Of a stretch of 64,000 bases of DNA, positions 1 to 11,504 are shown piece by piece. The position numbers and the translations under genes are program-made. This stretch comes from Macrothele yani (lineage: Eukaryota; Arthropoda; Arachnida; Araneae; Macrothelidae). Below the pieces are notes generated by a model. The model saw only the letters and a program-made list of their open reading frames with translations, was not told the DNA's origin and ran no database searches. Location: assembly GCA_039090855.1 (NCBI GenBank), contig CM077023.1:84171127-84235126 (forward strand). Direction: 5' to 3'. How positions within the stretch are numbered: position 1 is the stretch's first letter; each line of letters opens with the position of its first letter.

Positions 1-1522
1 AAAGGAGAAATTAGCATTACAGCGGAACGAGCAGGCAGAACGGACCGAAAGACCACTCAGGAGATAGACTAGGGTCCGGTACGGTAGCGCATGCGCATAT
101 ATGCAGCATTACGTATGGGGGAGTGTCGGAAGGTATAAAGCACACGTGCGGTGTACGCTCAGCAATCCGGTTAAAGCTATTGCACGGTGTACATCGGTTT
201 GAACGACGTCGAGTTGCTGCCACCGTGTGATATGGCCAACAAGCTATCCAGTTGACGACATCTGGATGACTTTACCCGAGGTTGCATCATTGGGAAGTTG
301 GAAGAAGGTCGAAGTGTGACTAGTGTGGCCCAGGAGTTCGGGATCACTTACAGCATCGTTTCCCGAACTTGGAAAGCATTTCAAACGACATGAACTGCTG
401 TCCGAGAGTTTAGCAGTGGTCGTCCACGAGCAACCACGGCGGCAGACGATCGGTATATTGTCCTACATACGAGAAGAGACAGACGGGAGACAGCGGGAAA
501 AATCACAAGGCACATGCAACAGACAACTGGACGTCCGTTATCGCGTTTTATCGTGGCCAGGAGGCTGCACAAAGGTGGTCTATTTGTACGACGACCAGTA
601 CGATGAGTGCCATTAACGCCTGCTCATCGGACACGGCGGTTTCTGTGGTGCCAGGAACACAAGAACTGAACACATCAGCAATGGGGTCGAGTTCTTTTTA
701 CGAATGAGAGCCGATTTAGTCTGACGAGCGATTCTGGACGTATACACATCTGGAGAGAGCAGGGAACACGCAATTACACCTCCAACATCATCGAAAGCGA
801 CCGGTTTGGAGGTGGCAAAATTCTCGTTTGGGGCGGTATGATGTTTGGTAGCCGTACTGACCTACACATCTTCCAAGGAGGTTCAATCACTGGTGTCCGC
901 TACAATACTGAGGTTCTCCTGCCTTACGTGCGTCTGTTTAGAGGTGCTGTGGGTCCTAAGTTTCTCTTCATGGACGACAACGCTACACCTCATCGTGCAG
1001 TGGCTATCGCAGAGCTGTTAGAGAGTGAAGATATTCAACACATGGATTGGCCCGCAAAATCCCCGGACCTAAATCCAATCGAACACGTGTGGGACCTTCT
1101 CGGGAGACGCTTGGCAGCAAGTCACCAGCCGCCAGCAACGATTCCGCAGCTGCGACTGGCACTACAAGAAGAATGGGCCGCGATGCCTCAACAGCTCCTT
1201 GACAACCTCGTCCTCAGCATGGACAGACGTTGTAAATCCTGCAACGCAGTCAGGGGTGATCCAATCCCCTACTAAAGACTGGATTTTTCTTGGCAGCCGC
1301 CTGTCAGATGGACATTTCTGTCTTCTGTCCAGTTGTGCTCGAAGCTACCTTTTCAATAAAGTGCCTTCGTATCCTTTGGGTTCTTGTTTGGACGGTTTTG
1401 CTCACTTCTCCCATATTCTTACATCTTGGGGATCTTATGGTATGATTTGAGTCGATGTGGAGCACTTCTGCACGACGTTACATTCGAAAAACCGTCTCGT
1501 CCTTAATTTTTGCACGCCAGTG
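1..1522 (+). mobile_element. Tc1-like element, family A copy 1 (5' end cut by window)
   Basis: The right terminal inverted repeat reads towards TTTTTGCACGCCAGTG and is followed by the target TA at 1523-1524. The matching left repeat lies before base 1 of the window: the sequence starts where copy 2 (5276-6825) is already about 30 bases inside its left end. The two copies agree closely along their whole length, which fixes the boundaries. It is a Tc1/mariner cut-and-paste transposon carrying one transposase gene, here inactive. Confidence 0.85.
232..1275 (+). pseudogene. Tc1-like transposase remnant (family A, copy 1)
   Basis: The start is taken at ATG 232 by comparison with copy 2. A TGA follows after only seven codons, and further frame changes separate the helix-turn-helix N-terminal half (about 250-620) from the DDE half. 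From 838 to 1275 a single frame of 145 codons is intact and shows FLFMDDNATPH (second catalytic Asp) and LNPIEHVWDLLG (catalytic Glu), ending in DPIPY. Tc1 transposases are usually about 340 aa, which fits the total span. The protein would bind the element ends and move the element into TA sites, but this copy cannot make it. Confidence 0.85.
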
Positions 1523-2207
1523 TATTCCGCCCAGTACCTCGTATCTCTCAATTGCTCGGTTAATGAATTTATGGTTGATACTAAGCTGTTTAGTACCTTG
1601 CAGTTATTGTACTCGTGTAATGACATAACTTCAATATACACCACTGTTTGTGAGAATTACAGCACCATGAAGGATTACTGGCATTAGCTTGAAACTTACA
1701 GGGTATGTACAACAGGTTGAGACATCCAAATTATTAAAATGTCAGTGTAAATGCTCATGTGGTTTCGCAGCATCGCCCTCTGAACTGCCCGGTCTTACGG
1801 TATGAAAAGCTGCCGCAAACGAGATGTTGCAATCAGTGAAGAGCTTCAGTATGGCCTGTCTCCGAAGAAGGTCGCATTTTGAACATCTGACGGACTTCGA
1901 GCGAGAAAGGATAGTTGGAATGAGAGAACGTGGATTTTTCTACGGCGAAATCGCGGCGCATAGTGGGGCACAAGAAACAGCTTTTCGACTACGGGACGAA
2001 ACGCTAGCCCAGTGATGCCAATGTGGCGTCAGTGAACAAAAGTGGCTCGGAATGCACAGAAATCCGAGAAATGGACCGAAAAATCGCCCGACTACATGAC
2101 ATGACAGACACCTCTACCGTATGGAAGTGATCGACCGCACAGGGATATCCACGGTGTTAACGCAGCAGTGGAGCACTGTCACAGGTCAGACTTTGTCCTC
2201 CAGTATA

Positions 2208-3408
2208 CACTGAAGAGCAATGGAATTAGAGATACCTGTATAGTAAGTGTAGCACTACCTTTCGCCTTGATGACGGCTGCGATTCTTCTCGGCATGGATT
2301 CGACAAGACACCGGAAGCTTTGGGAAGCCGTACGGATCCATGACCCCTGAACAAGCTCCCACAGTTCACGAAAATTTGATGGAGGGGGTCAGAGCCTCGA
2401 ACATCTCTCTCGATGGCATCCCAGATGTGTTCGATGGGATTGAGGTCAGGTGACCTAGCTGGCCAAAGAAGCGAGGTCACGTCGGTGGAGTGTTCATCCA
2501 ACTATTCGGATACAATTCGGGAGCGATGGCACGGTGCATTGTCTTGTTGCAGGATGCGGTCCACAGTGGGATGTTGAAGACGCACAAACAGGTGCAAATG
2601 GTCGTCCAGGATATCCCGGTAACATTGACATGTGAGGGACGATGTCACAAGTACCAGGGGTCCCATTTCAGTCCACGTAAACAGTCCCCAGACGAGAATG
2701 CCACGCCCACCAGCTTGAAGAGTACCCTGCTGGCAAGAAGGATCCATCGCTTCAAGTGGTTTGCGCCGTACTCGTATCCTGCCATCCGCATGTACCAACG
2801 TGAATCTCGACTCATCAGTCCAGGCAAAATTTTTCCACATGTCTAGGGTCCAGTGGCGATGTTCCCGCGCCCATGCTAATTTTTGCACCCTGTGATGTGC
2901 GGTCAACAGCGGTACCCTCGTGGGACGATGTCTTCTGTACCCCATACCGAAGAGATGGTTCTGGATGGTGTGGCTGCTTACACGTTTTTGTGCACCAGCG
3001 TTAAATTGCCGAGTGATATCTTGCACTGTGGCCCGTCTATCCGCTGTTACAATGCGAGCTAGCCGACGCTCATCCACACGCTGTTGTCCACGGCAGTTGG
3101 CTCTTGCAGATATGGTTTTACCGGATTCGATGTACTCACGGTGCACCCGTGACACAGTGGCTCGTGAAAATCCCAGTGGCTGCACGACTTCCGAGATGAA
3201 GTGACCCATTCGTCTGGCCCCGACAATTTGCTTACGATCAAATGCACTTAGTCTTACCCATACTGCGTCCGACTCTTACTGATTCCCGTTGCATCACTCC
3301 TTATATTGTCAGATCTCTGCATACGTCATGTCGTTTCCGTTTACAGGGCTGCCCACAGCGCAGCATTTGCATAACGCCAGATGTCTCTAATTCAATTGCT
3401 CTTCAGTG
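2208..3408 (-). mobile_element. Tc1-like element, family B, nested in element C
   Basis: The ends CACTGAAGAGCAATGGAATT (2208) and AATTCAATTGCTCTTCAGTG (3408) are near-perfect inverted repeats. They are bounded by TA at 2206-2207 and 3409-3410. Joining the outer flanks restores the transposase reading region of element C, so B moved into C after C had settled. Length is 1.2 kb, normal for the group. Confidence 0.88.
2226..3261 (-). pseudogene. Tc1-like transposase (family B), lightly damaged
   Basis: The likely start is ATG at 3261, followed soon by a 1-nt frameshift. From 3209 down to 2502 the frame is open for 235 codons. It has two helix-turn-helix regions (around GFSRATVSRVHREY and the RRATVQDITRQF stretch), FAWTDESRF (first Asp) and LQQDNAPCH (second Asp). 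A TAG at 2502-2504 interrupts the frame, which continues with LLWPARSPDLNPIEHIWDAI (catalytic Glu). A later frameshift moves the C-terminal SMPRRIAAVIKAKG segment out of frame. All three acidic residues survive, so this was one of the last active copies in the left part of the window. Confidence 0.88.
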
Positions 3409-4211
3409 TAGTTCGCTGTCGTCTGCTTAACAGAGGACCGGTCGCTAGCTGTCTATCGCTGCGCATTCCTTTGTCCCTCAGTCACAGACGTCTCAGGCTG
3501 CAATGGGGTCTCGAACACAGACATTGGCTCGCTGATTGTCAACAGGTCGTGTTTTCTGACGAGTCACGATTCAGCTTGATGCACCATGACATGCCTGTTC
3601 GAATACATCGTGGTGAACGGCATCTTGCAGCGTCATATCTGCCTAACGCCAAACATTATTGTTTGGGGCTCTATTGGGTTCAATTCACGATCACGCATGA
3701 TACGAATTGGGGAAACCCTGAACAGCCAACCATACATCACAGACGTTTTAGAGGCAGAGTTCTCCTGGCGTTTTATTCTAGTAGGACAATGTTAGGTCAC
3801 ATGTGGCGCGGAATCGGAATGCCCAAGACCTCTTCCATGCACAGCAGATATCGCTTCTTCCCTGGCCTGCGCGTTCGCCGGATATGTCCCCGATAGGAGA
3901 TTCTTGGGATATGGTAGCTAAGCGACTGGCCCGTGAAGCGCCTCCGCCAGTCACCAGAAATACACGCATCCTGGCAGGCTATTCCTCAGGAAGGTATCAA
4001 AAACCTGTTCAATTCAATGCCAAGCCATGTAGAGGCTGTTCTTGTTGCTCTAGATGGCTTCACCAATTACTGAGTTTGGAAGCGAAAAAATCTTGTATAG
4101 CTGTACAAATGTAATCCGTTATCTCGTGTAGCATGAGGAATCTGTGATATAAATTTCTTTTGAATAGCGCGATTCTTTCTTGGTGTGGCAGTTTTCACAA
4201 ACAGTAGTGTA

Positions 4212-5173
4212 GATTTCTTTCAAGGACCATTCCATTTTACTCCACACTCAACAGCTGTCTTCTGCTGGTGTTCGGTGTTCAACCAACTAAGCCACACTCA
4301 AGGCTGTGCACCACACATCACTCGCAGTGTTTCCATTGTGTAAAATCAGCAGGGAAAATTTGTAACAAAGCTTATGGCAAGCCATATGCTTCCCTCTGCA
4401 GTCATCAGAGCTGAAAATTGCTCTGGAACTCAACACAAACCATTGTATTGCAATCTTACTTGGGATAATAAGATCATTAAAACGCTAACAAAAGTCGTTT
4501 TGACTCTTGTGTTAGGAGCTATCCCTCTCTCTCTTTACGAAAAGTGTGTATATTTCGAAGGGAAGTGCTATTTCGAAAAAAAAAAAAAGTCACTATAAAT
4601 TCTGAAAATAGCCAAAGATTCCCGTTAAGGCTGTAGCCGCTGTTATCGGTGAAAGCTGCGTGTTCCGACCATTCTCCAATCTCCAGTGCGAATCTCTCGA
4701 AATCAGTGTTGCACAAGATACTCAACACAAATGCAACAGCCATATCTCAGTCAGGACAAAATTCAGACCTTCCACGAGAGTGGCTAAAGCGCTGTACTCA
4801 GCCACTAGTTGTGTGTTATACTCAGCTGTGACTGTGCGTTTTCATAAATGCAACTTAAACTCCTTGCTTAAATTTTGCAAAAGAGAGAAGATGGCAAGAG
4901 ATATGAATGTAATATGTCAAAGTTTCCGAAAATAATGAGGAAGCTGTGAAGAAAACAAGAAGGGAATTAATGATGAGTTAGTAAAAACGGCGAGATTAAA
5001 TTTACCGATAGAAAGTAAAGCCACACAAAAGGAGTGTTTCTGATCGTTGTTCCAAGCAATAGTGTAGACATAATGCATCAACTATGGAAAACGAGTCTTT
5101 ACTATATTCTTGCTGAATTGTTTTACATGATAAGAAGGATTGAAGGGACACGTTTCTGAATCATATGGAAAGA
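4212..5173. other. Intergenic stretch, nothing recognised
   Basis: This is AT-rich sequence between two transposon clusters. It has a run of A at about 4579-4590 and scattered short open frames with no recognisable motif. I see no RNA gene, repeat end or coding signal. Confidence 0.5.
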
Positions 5174-5275
5174 TACCCCCAACAAAAATGACATAAATTA
5201 GTCACCCCTAACAGAAATAACAGTAGGAAGTTACCAGTTGCACAGGGGGCGCCGTGATAGCACTGTTGGGAGATA

Positions 5276-6825
5276 AACTGGTGTGCAAAAATTAAGGACG
5301 AAGAGGAGAAATTAGCATAACAGCGGAACGAGCAAGCAGAAGGGACCGAAAGACCACTCAGGGGATAAATTAGGGTACGGTATGGTAGGCCATGCGCATA
5401 TATGCAGCATGACGGGGGGGGGGTTGGAAGGGTATAAAGCACACGGGCGGTGTACGCTCAGCAATTCGGTTAAAGCTATTGCACGGTGTACATCGGTTTG
5501 AACGACGTCGAGTTGCTGCCACCGTGTGATATGGCCAACAGGCGATCCAGTAGACGACATCTGGATAACTTTACCCGAAGTCGTGTCATTGGGAAGTTGG
5601 AAGAAGATCGAAGTGTGACTAGTGTGGCCGCGGAGTTCGGGATCGCTCACAGTATCGTTTCACGATCTTGAAGAGCATTTCAAATGACAGGAACAGCTGT
5701 CCGAGAGTTCAGTAGTGGTCGTCCACGAGCAACCACGGCGGCGGACGACCGGTATATTTTCCTACAGGCGAGAAGAGACAGAGTGCAGACAGCGGGAGAA
5801 ATCGCAAGGCACATGCAACAGACAACTGGACGTCCGTTATCGCGTTTTACAGTGGCCTGGATGCTGCACAAAGGTGGTCTATTTGCACGACGACCAGTAC
5901 GGTGTGTGCCATTAACGCCTGCTCATCGGAGACGGCGGTTTCTGTGATGCCAGGAACACAAGAACTGAACACATCAGCAATGGGGTCGAGTTCTCTTTAC
6001 GGATGAGAGCCGATTTAGTCTGACGAGCGATTCTGGACGTATAAACATCTGGAGAGAGCAGGGAACACGCAATCACACCTCCAACATCATCGAAAGGAGC
6101 CGGTTTTTTGGAGGTGACGGAGTTCTCGTTTAGGGTGGTATCATGCTTGGTATCCGTACAGATCTCCACATCTTCCAAGGAGGTTCAGTCACTGGTGTCC
6201 GCTGTTGTACCGAGGTTCTCCAGTCTCACGTGCGTCTGTTTAGAGGTGCTGTGGGTCCTGAGTTTCTCTTCATGGACGACAACCCTACACCTCATTGTAG
6301 AGTGGCCATCGCAGAGCTGTTGGGGAGTGAAGATCTTCAACGCATGGATTGGCCCGCAAGGTTCCCGGACCTAAATCCAATAGAACACGTGTGGAACCTT
6401 CTCGGGAGACGCTTGGCAGCACGTCACCAGCCGCCATCAACGATCACGCAGCTGCAATTCGCGCTACAAGAGGAATGGGCCGTGATGCCTCAACAGCTCC
6501 TTGACAGCCTCGTCCTCAGCATAAACAGACGTTGTAAATCCTGCAACGCAGTCAGGGGTGATCCAATCCCCTACTAAAGACTAGATTTTTCTTGGCAGCC
6601 GCCTGTCACATGGACGTTTCTGTCTTCTGTCCAGTTGTGCTCGAAGCTACCTTTTCATTAAAGTGCCTTCGTATCCTTTGGATTCCTTGTTTGGACGGTT
6701 TTGCTCACTTGTCCCATATTCTTACATCTTGGGGATCTTATGGTATGATCTGAGTCGATGTGGAGCACTTCTGCACGATGTTACATTCGAAAAACCGACT
6801 CGTCCTTAATTTTTGCACGCAAGTG
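5276..6825 (+). mobile_element. Tc1-like element, family A copy 2, nested in element D
   Basis: Ends AACTGGTGTGCAAAAATTAA and, inverted, TTAATTTTTGCACGCAAGTG carry the family A terminal repeat. They are flanked by TA at 5274-5275 and 6826-6827. At 1550 bp this is the complete version of the element that opens the window. Confidence 0.88.
5531..6577 (+). pseudogene. Tc1-like transposase remnant (family A, copy 2)
   Basis: ATG 5531 starts MANRRSSRRHLDNFTRSR, a Tc1-type N-terminus, with a TGA at about 5669. The next frame (5684-5947) holds the second DNA-binding region, including GRPRATTAADDRYIFLQ. A frameshift leads to the TDESRFSL segment near 6000, with the first catalytic Asp. A TAG near 6131 replaces the Trp of a VLVWGG-like motif. 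From 6143 to 6577 the frame is intact, with FLFMDDNPTPH and LNPIEHVWNLLG. So it has two stops and at least one frameshift, while the acidic residues are kept. Confidence 0.86.
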
Positions 6826-6910
6826 TAGATAGCCCTGACGTGGTTTACAGGATCATATCTGCCTCGTGCAGTCGTGAAGAGCCAAGTGTGTGTTGAATTT
6901 AGTCTGCAAT

Positions 6911-7890
6911 ATGGGTCGTAAGACAGACGTTACTGAGTGCCAAAAAAGAGACATCGTGTTTGGCCGTTCCCACGGAAACAAAGTGAATGAAGTCGTCCAA
7001 TTTGTTGGTGTGTCGAAGCGTACTGTTCAGCGGGTCAAGAAACAGTGCTGTATTTCGCAGTCAAATGAAAATCGGTGACATAACTGTGGCTGGAAAACGA
7101 TTCTTACCAACAGACACCGCCGTCGTGTTTCACGCCTAGCAACTCCAAATCGGTTTCAAACCAGGTCATAATTACTCCAAATAGTACATGAAAGTCCACT
7201 CCAACCAATTTCCGAAAAGTCGTTGCGACGAGAACTGCATGTGATGGACATCTGGAGCAAAGTCCCACGGAAGAGGGCTCTTTTAACAGCAAGTCACAAA
7301 GTCGCACGTTATCAATGGACTCAGAGGCACCAAAACATCACTGTGGAGGATTGGAAACGAGCAATTTGGTCTGATGAGTCTCGTTTTTGTTTGTACTCCA
7401 TTGATGGGAGGCGACGAGTGAAACATAGGCCCAATGAAGCCTTTAATCCTGATTGTGCCGAAGGTGTTGTTCGAGCTGGAGAGGGTTCTGTGAGGTTTTC
7501 GGGATGTTTTTCGTACCACGAAATGGACCCTCTCGTTGCAGTGACGATGAATTTAAACCAGCATGCGTACCTCCGCATTCTGAATGACCTGTGCCCTACA
7601 TCTCCAGGAGAAGCATCACATTGCCACGCCTGTCTTCCAAGCCAACAATTGCCTTGTGCTCAGGGCTAAAATTGGGTCTAAGTGGCACATCTATGGAATC
7701 ATTTGGAACAGAAGGTGAAGCGCCGGAACAGGCACCCACGTACTCTGGCGGAACTTCGGGACCAACTGACGTACGAGTGGCTGCAAATCGATGTTTCAAT
7801 ACATGCACAACTTCGTGGAGTCTCTACCACACTGAATTCATGATGTTATCAAGGCAAGAGGCGCCGTCACCCGTTATTAGGTAAGTTCTG
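6911..7890 (+). pseudogene. Tc1-like transposase remnant (family D)
   Basis: ATG 6911 starts MGRKTDVTECQKRDIVFGRS, a homeodomain-like DNA-binding start typical of one Tc1 branch. A TGA at 7076 ends that frame. From 7223 to 7669 an open frame carries AIWSDESRFCLYSIDGRRRV (first Asp) and VRFSGCFSYHEMDPLVAV. The region that should hold the second Asp and the Glu is largely deleted: the sequence passes from about 7590 to a C-terminal piece (RHPRTLAELRDQL, near 7720) within 150 bases. It cannot be functional. Confidence 0.8.
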
Positions 7891-7924
7891 CCAGGGGTGA
7901 CTAATTTTTTGTCCGGTGTGCTTA

Positions 7925-8611
7925 ATTGTGCTACTGCGGGACTCGTCTAGTGAAAAGTGCATCTATAGTTTAATCATAATTTAGCAGACAATAGTTATGA
8001 AAGGAGAAGTAAAGACTCGAATTCACGAAACTATTGAAGCTGTTTACAATGAGTCTGCTTTTGTAGTGTAGTAGTGGTGCGAAAACTTCTTTCGCATAGT
8101 TTTTGAGTGATTCAGCTGGCTAGGTAATGTAGAATGTTTGGTGGCCAAATTTCATTAGTGAGTTCGCACTGCTGTTACAATAAAAGAATCTGTAGACGAA
8201 ACGTATGATGCGTTTTATTTGGACCAGTGCAGTTACATTGCAAGGATCATCCATAGATTCTATTACGATGCAAGCGAAACTGGACAGAGACATAGAACGA
8301 ACTCGCTTGCATTATTTATGAAAGAAAAGGCACGAATAATTCATATAATCAACCAATTTTTTAACCCAAAGACTTGTCTCTATCCAGTTTTTCATGAATT
8401 AGAGGGAAAGATACCGAGTACTGTTGAGTTCACCAAAGTTGATTCTCTTCACTATATGCCGAAAAGCAACGGTATTGTGTCGCTATGTAAATTTAAAAAA
8501 CATAGAACATGGTACTGGCAAACCAATCAACTTCGCTGTGAAAAATAGGTGAACAGTTCCTTAGAAAATAACATGCACGTTAGCTTGATGAGCTGGCTGC
8601 ATTGAAGACCA
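7925..8611. other. Intergenic stretch with one unexplained 109-codon frame
   Basis: An open frame runs on the plus strand from 8219 to 8548. Its product is basic and shows no motif I recognise, with no signal peptide or membrane segment. A frame of this length is possible by chance here, so I do not call it a gene. No repeat ends or RNA genes were seen. Confidence 0.4.
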
Positions 8612-9835
8612 CACTTCCCAACCATTTATATCCGCTCACCCCTCTATTTAAAGTAAATCTTTTCCTACACTAGCACCACGTCACAGACTCATAAGTTTAC
8701 TGGTAGGGATATGATGACACAATAGCACGACTGTGAATGCAAAATTTTTTGGTCGAGGTGGTGAAGTGATTTCCAGTGCAGATTGATAATCGAGTCCAAA
8801 GTAAACAATCTCTCCAAATGTGACGTTTCAGCGACATTGAAGATCCTTAGGATAACGGTTGGTGATGTGCTGGGAAAATGGAAGCGGGCTGGGTCTTAAT
8901 CTTTCAAGAAACGACCCAGTAAACCAACGAAGCTAAAAGAACACGAATAGAAAGCTCTGCATAGAACTGTCAGCGCAGAACGCAAACCAACTTTGTCTCA
9001 AATTACGCAAACCCTATGCGAGACTATTGGGACTGATGTTAGTACCAGTACAATGGACAGAATGTTGCATGACATGTGATACCACGCTCAAGCAGCCATC
9101 CTCAAGCTGCTGATTACTTCGATTAATGCTACACGCCGATGAGTATGGTGTAAAGAACGTGGATCTCGGACTGCCGACCAATGGATAACTGTTCTCTGGA
9201 CTGACGAGTTACAGTACACAGTCTACAGTCTGGTTGTCGTTCCTGGGTGGGAGGATCAAGAGAGAAAGGTATCTTCCAGACTGTACCGCCCGATAATGAA
9301 GTTTGTTGGAGGCAGCGTGATGGTATGGAGCTGTTTTTCGTGGTTCGGCCTGGCCCCATTAGTCGTTTTTTGGACAAAACTATGAATATTAAGCTCTGCG
9401 TAGACTTCTTGGACTATTCTTCACTATCAACTACCAACGTTGTTACAGTACTTTGGGAAAGCCCCGTACCTCTATAAGCAGGACAACGCACCATGTCAGA
9501 GTGTTACAGATTGGTTTGAGGATATGGGCGTCAAAAAGGTGGGCTGACCAGTCGAAAGTCCTGACCTGAACCCTGTAGATAATCTCCGGAACGAATTGGA
9601 ACGTTATATGCATGGAAGAAGAGATCTAGCAACAAAAAAATGCTGAACTAGTCCATGCTTTGAAAGCCGGATGGGGAAATACCGGTGAACAAATAGAAAA
9701 ACCTAGTGGAGAGTATTCCACGAAGATCAGAGGCTGTGATAAGGGCCAAAGGTTCCAGCACACAATATTACATTTTCTATAAATAAATATTACTTGTAGA
9801 CATGCAGGTGTCCGGATATTAACGGTTGGGCAGTT
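8612..9835 (+). mobile_element. Degenerate Tc1-like element, family E
   Basis: The left end ACACTTCCCAACCATTTATA and the right end (inverted) ATATTAACGGTTGGGCAGTT are clearly related terminal repeats about 30 bp long. A TA follows the right end; the left TA is lost. Exact limits are uncertain by one or two bases. Confidence 0.7.
8800..9770 (+). pseudogene. Tc1-like transposase relic (family E)
   Basis: No long frame remains, but the three frames together give an ordered Tc1 pattern. These are VSTSTMDRMLHDM near 9040, ADQWITVLWTDELQYTVYS near 9180 (first Asp), GGSVMVWSCFSWFGLAPLV near 9310, YKQDNAPCQSVTDWF near 9480 (second Asp), and ESPDLNPVDNLRNELERYM near 9560. In the last of these, the catalytic Glu of NPIENLW has become Asp. 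Many stops and frameshifts make this one of the oldest copies in the window. Confidence 0.7.
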
Positions 9836-9837
9836 TA

Positions 9838-10504
9838 TAAATATGACAGGCTCTGGCACTCAGACGGTTCAAAGTGTGACTAAATTATTAGTTTATACTG
9901 CACCTAGAAATACATTCAGGGACAAACGATCAATATCAGGTTTCTTTAGATACACACGTCGTGTGTACCATTTGGAGATAGTTCTAAACAGAACACGTAC
10001 AGCGCATGATTCCCTCGTGAAAGTGTTAAACATGTAACTAATCTTTGAACATCGCTTCTCATTATTATTTTTTTCTTTTTGAATTGCGGATATCGTAGAA
10101 AAGCTACAGTTGTATGCCATGCTCATGAAGAAATATGCAATTCTGCTTTTCTCCTTTTCGTTCCTTACTTATTTCCAGAATTCCAAAAATCTTCGGTTAG
10201 CGGGAAAGTTTTAGATATAGATAAGTTCTGAGGTTTATAGGGGTTGAGGAAAAAAAAGGGAATCTGGATTTTGGAACAAAATTTTTTTACCAAGCTTCCC
10301 CAGGCGCGCGACGCAACGAGGGTGCTTCAGCCCACCCAACTATTCTTTGGCCCATCCTTTAGCCTCTGTTTAAGCAGTCAGAACACATGCAGAGTTCAAC
10401 CATCGAAGATTTAGGGGAACTTGGGTGAACGTATGTGAATTTTTCGAACTAAGAGCTTTTGTTATACAAAATGAATTTTCGGTTAAACTTAATACTTTTT
10501 GTTT
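9838..10504. other. Intergenic stretch, nothing recognised
   Basis: AT-rich sequence with poly-T and poly-A tracts (10065-10080, 10245-10257). I see no gene, tRNA or transposon end. Confidence 0.5.
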
Positions 10505-10699
10505 TGTAGTTTTCAATGTTCACCGTCAGCAGCTCGATAGGCCACAAGCAGTCGTCCATTCCTGATTTAGGGTATTTGTTCAAAGGAGGGGAACGAGCCA
10601 ATGGCGTAAGACAAATACAACACCCATGCCTAGAACCCTTACCCATCTCGGGTGCATGGTAAGTAGTCAGTGCTTAGACCACTGCGCCACCGGGGCGGC
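10505..10699 (-). repeat. tRNA-derived SINE, copy 1
   Basis: On the minus strand the copy starts GCCGCCCCGGTGGCGCAGTG, which includes a Pol III box A (TGGCGCAGTGGTC). It continues through a body shared with copies at 13813, 17676, 21045, 46133 and 60908. The tRNA-like head makes it a SINE that would depend on LINE machinery to move. The box B region is poorly kept. Confidence 0.7.
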
Positions 10700-11502
10700 A
10701 AATTTATTGTTTAACTATTCTGTGAAATGGAGAAAGTCCCCTGAGTGAATATCTAGGAGAGTAGTAGAAAAACATCATTTTCGTAATTATGGTTCAGAAC
10801 GATGAGAGAGAGAGAGAGATTTTTTGTCAGGTTACACAAACTAAATTTCATAAACAGCCTTAGGAAAACAAGTATTAAAAACAAAAACAAAATATAACGA
10901 AAGCTATAATTGCGAAGAAGTAGTAACTTGTTTAGTCCATGGAGGTTCGCATCCATGGTTCCCATTACTACATACATTGAATAAATACTGTGTCCAGTAT
11001 GTACCTGTCAAATCTTTTTTGTTATTTACTTGGGAATAGCATCATCAACGTCGGTAAAATCTGCATGAACGGAATTTTTTGGCAAAGGCAAAAATTTCTG
11101 TCAAGCACTTCCAAATTTGTTATCCCGCTAATAGCTGCTGGCGTTGTCACTGAGCTACCCAGCAAACCCCTGTATTTCATTTACTTAATCATGTGATAGC
11201 TCAGTGCACTGTAAGGCACTTGGACTTCTGCTGGTTCAACATTATTGAAACACCGAGGCGTTTCTAAGCACGTACGCATTTGATTTGCAAGAAACTGACG
11301 TACGTCAAAACGACGATTACGTGTAGAAAATATACGTCAATAAAACCAAACCGTCGATACACGATTAAACTCATAGTTACAGTAAAAACTCCCTGCGAGT
11401 ACATGACAAATTTTACTAAAAGCTAAAGGAAGTATATACAAGTTAAAAATGTTGTAAGATATTTCGGGAACGCACTAGGGTCCCATCCTCGGACTAAACT
11501 TG
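10700..11502. other. Intergenic stretch, nothing recognised
   Basis: Holds a short (GA)n tract at about 10803-10820 and otherwise featureless AT-rich sequence. Confidence 0.5.
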
Positions 11503-11504
11503 TA

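Larger units (their letters stand above)
1851..4088 (+). pseudogene. Tc1-like transposase remnant (family C), split by element B
   Basis: ATG 1851 opens a helix-turn-helix type N-terminus (residues like LTDFERERIVGMRERG) that stops at 2013-2015. More coding remnants run to 2205. After element B the frame resumes at about 3411 with LEHRHWLADCQQVVFSDESRFSL, which contains the first catalytic Asp. It then passes through several frames: VWGSIGFNSRSRMIRI near 3660, and a region near 3870-3910 corresponding to SPDMSPI. At least three frameshifts and several stops are present, besides the 1.2-kb insertion. Confidence 0.75.
1639..4209 (+). mobile_element. Tc1-like element, family C, interrupted by nested element B
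   Basis: The left end CACCACTGTTTGTGAGAA at 1639 and the right end TTTTCACAAACAGTAGTG at 4209 are inverted repeats. They are flanked by TA at 1637-1638 and 4210-4211. The element's own sequence is about 1.37 kb. The excess is a second Tc1-like element (B) inserted at a TA at 2206-2207. The ends are diverged, so this insertion is old. Confidence 0.75.
5176..7922 (+). mobile_element. Tc1-like element, family D, interrupted by family A copy 2
   Basis: The left end near 5176 (with AAATTAGTCACCCCTAACAG at 5191-5210) matches the inverted right end (CCAGGGGTGACTAATTTTTT, 7891-7910). TA flanks the element at 5174-5175 and 7923-7924. Its left 100 bp and its transposase are separated by the complete family A element at 5276-6825, which sits in a TA duplication. 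The ends are diverged, so the outer limits may be a few bases off. Confidence 0.75.

Noticed and set aside
8219..8548. 109-codon open frame as a host gene
   Set aside because: No recognisable domain, no clear promoter or splice context, and the length is possible by chance in this DNA.
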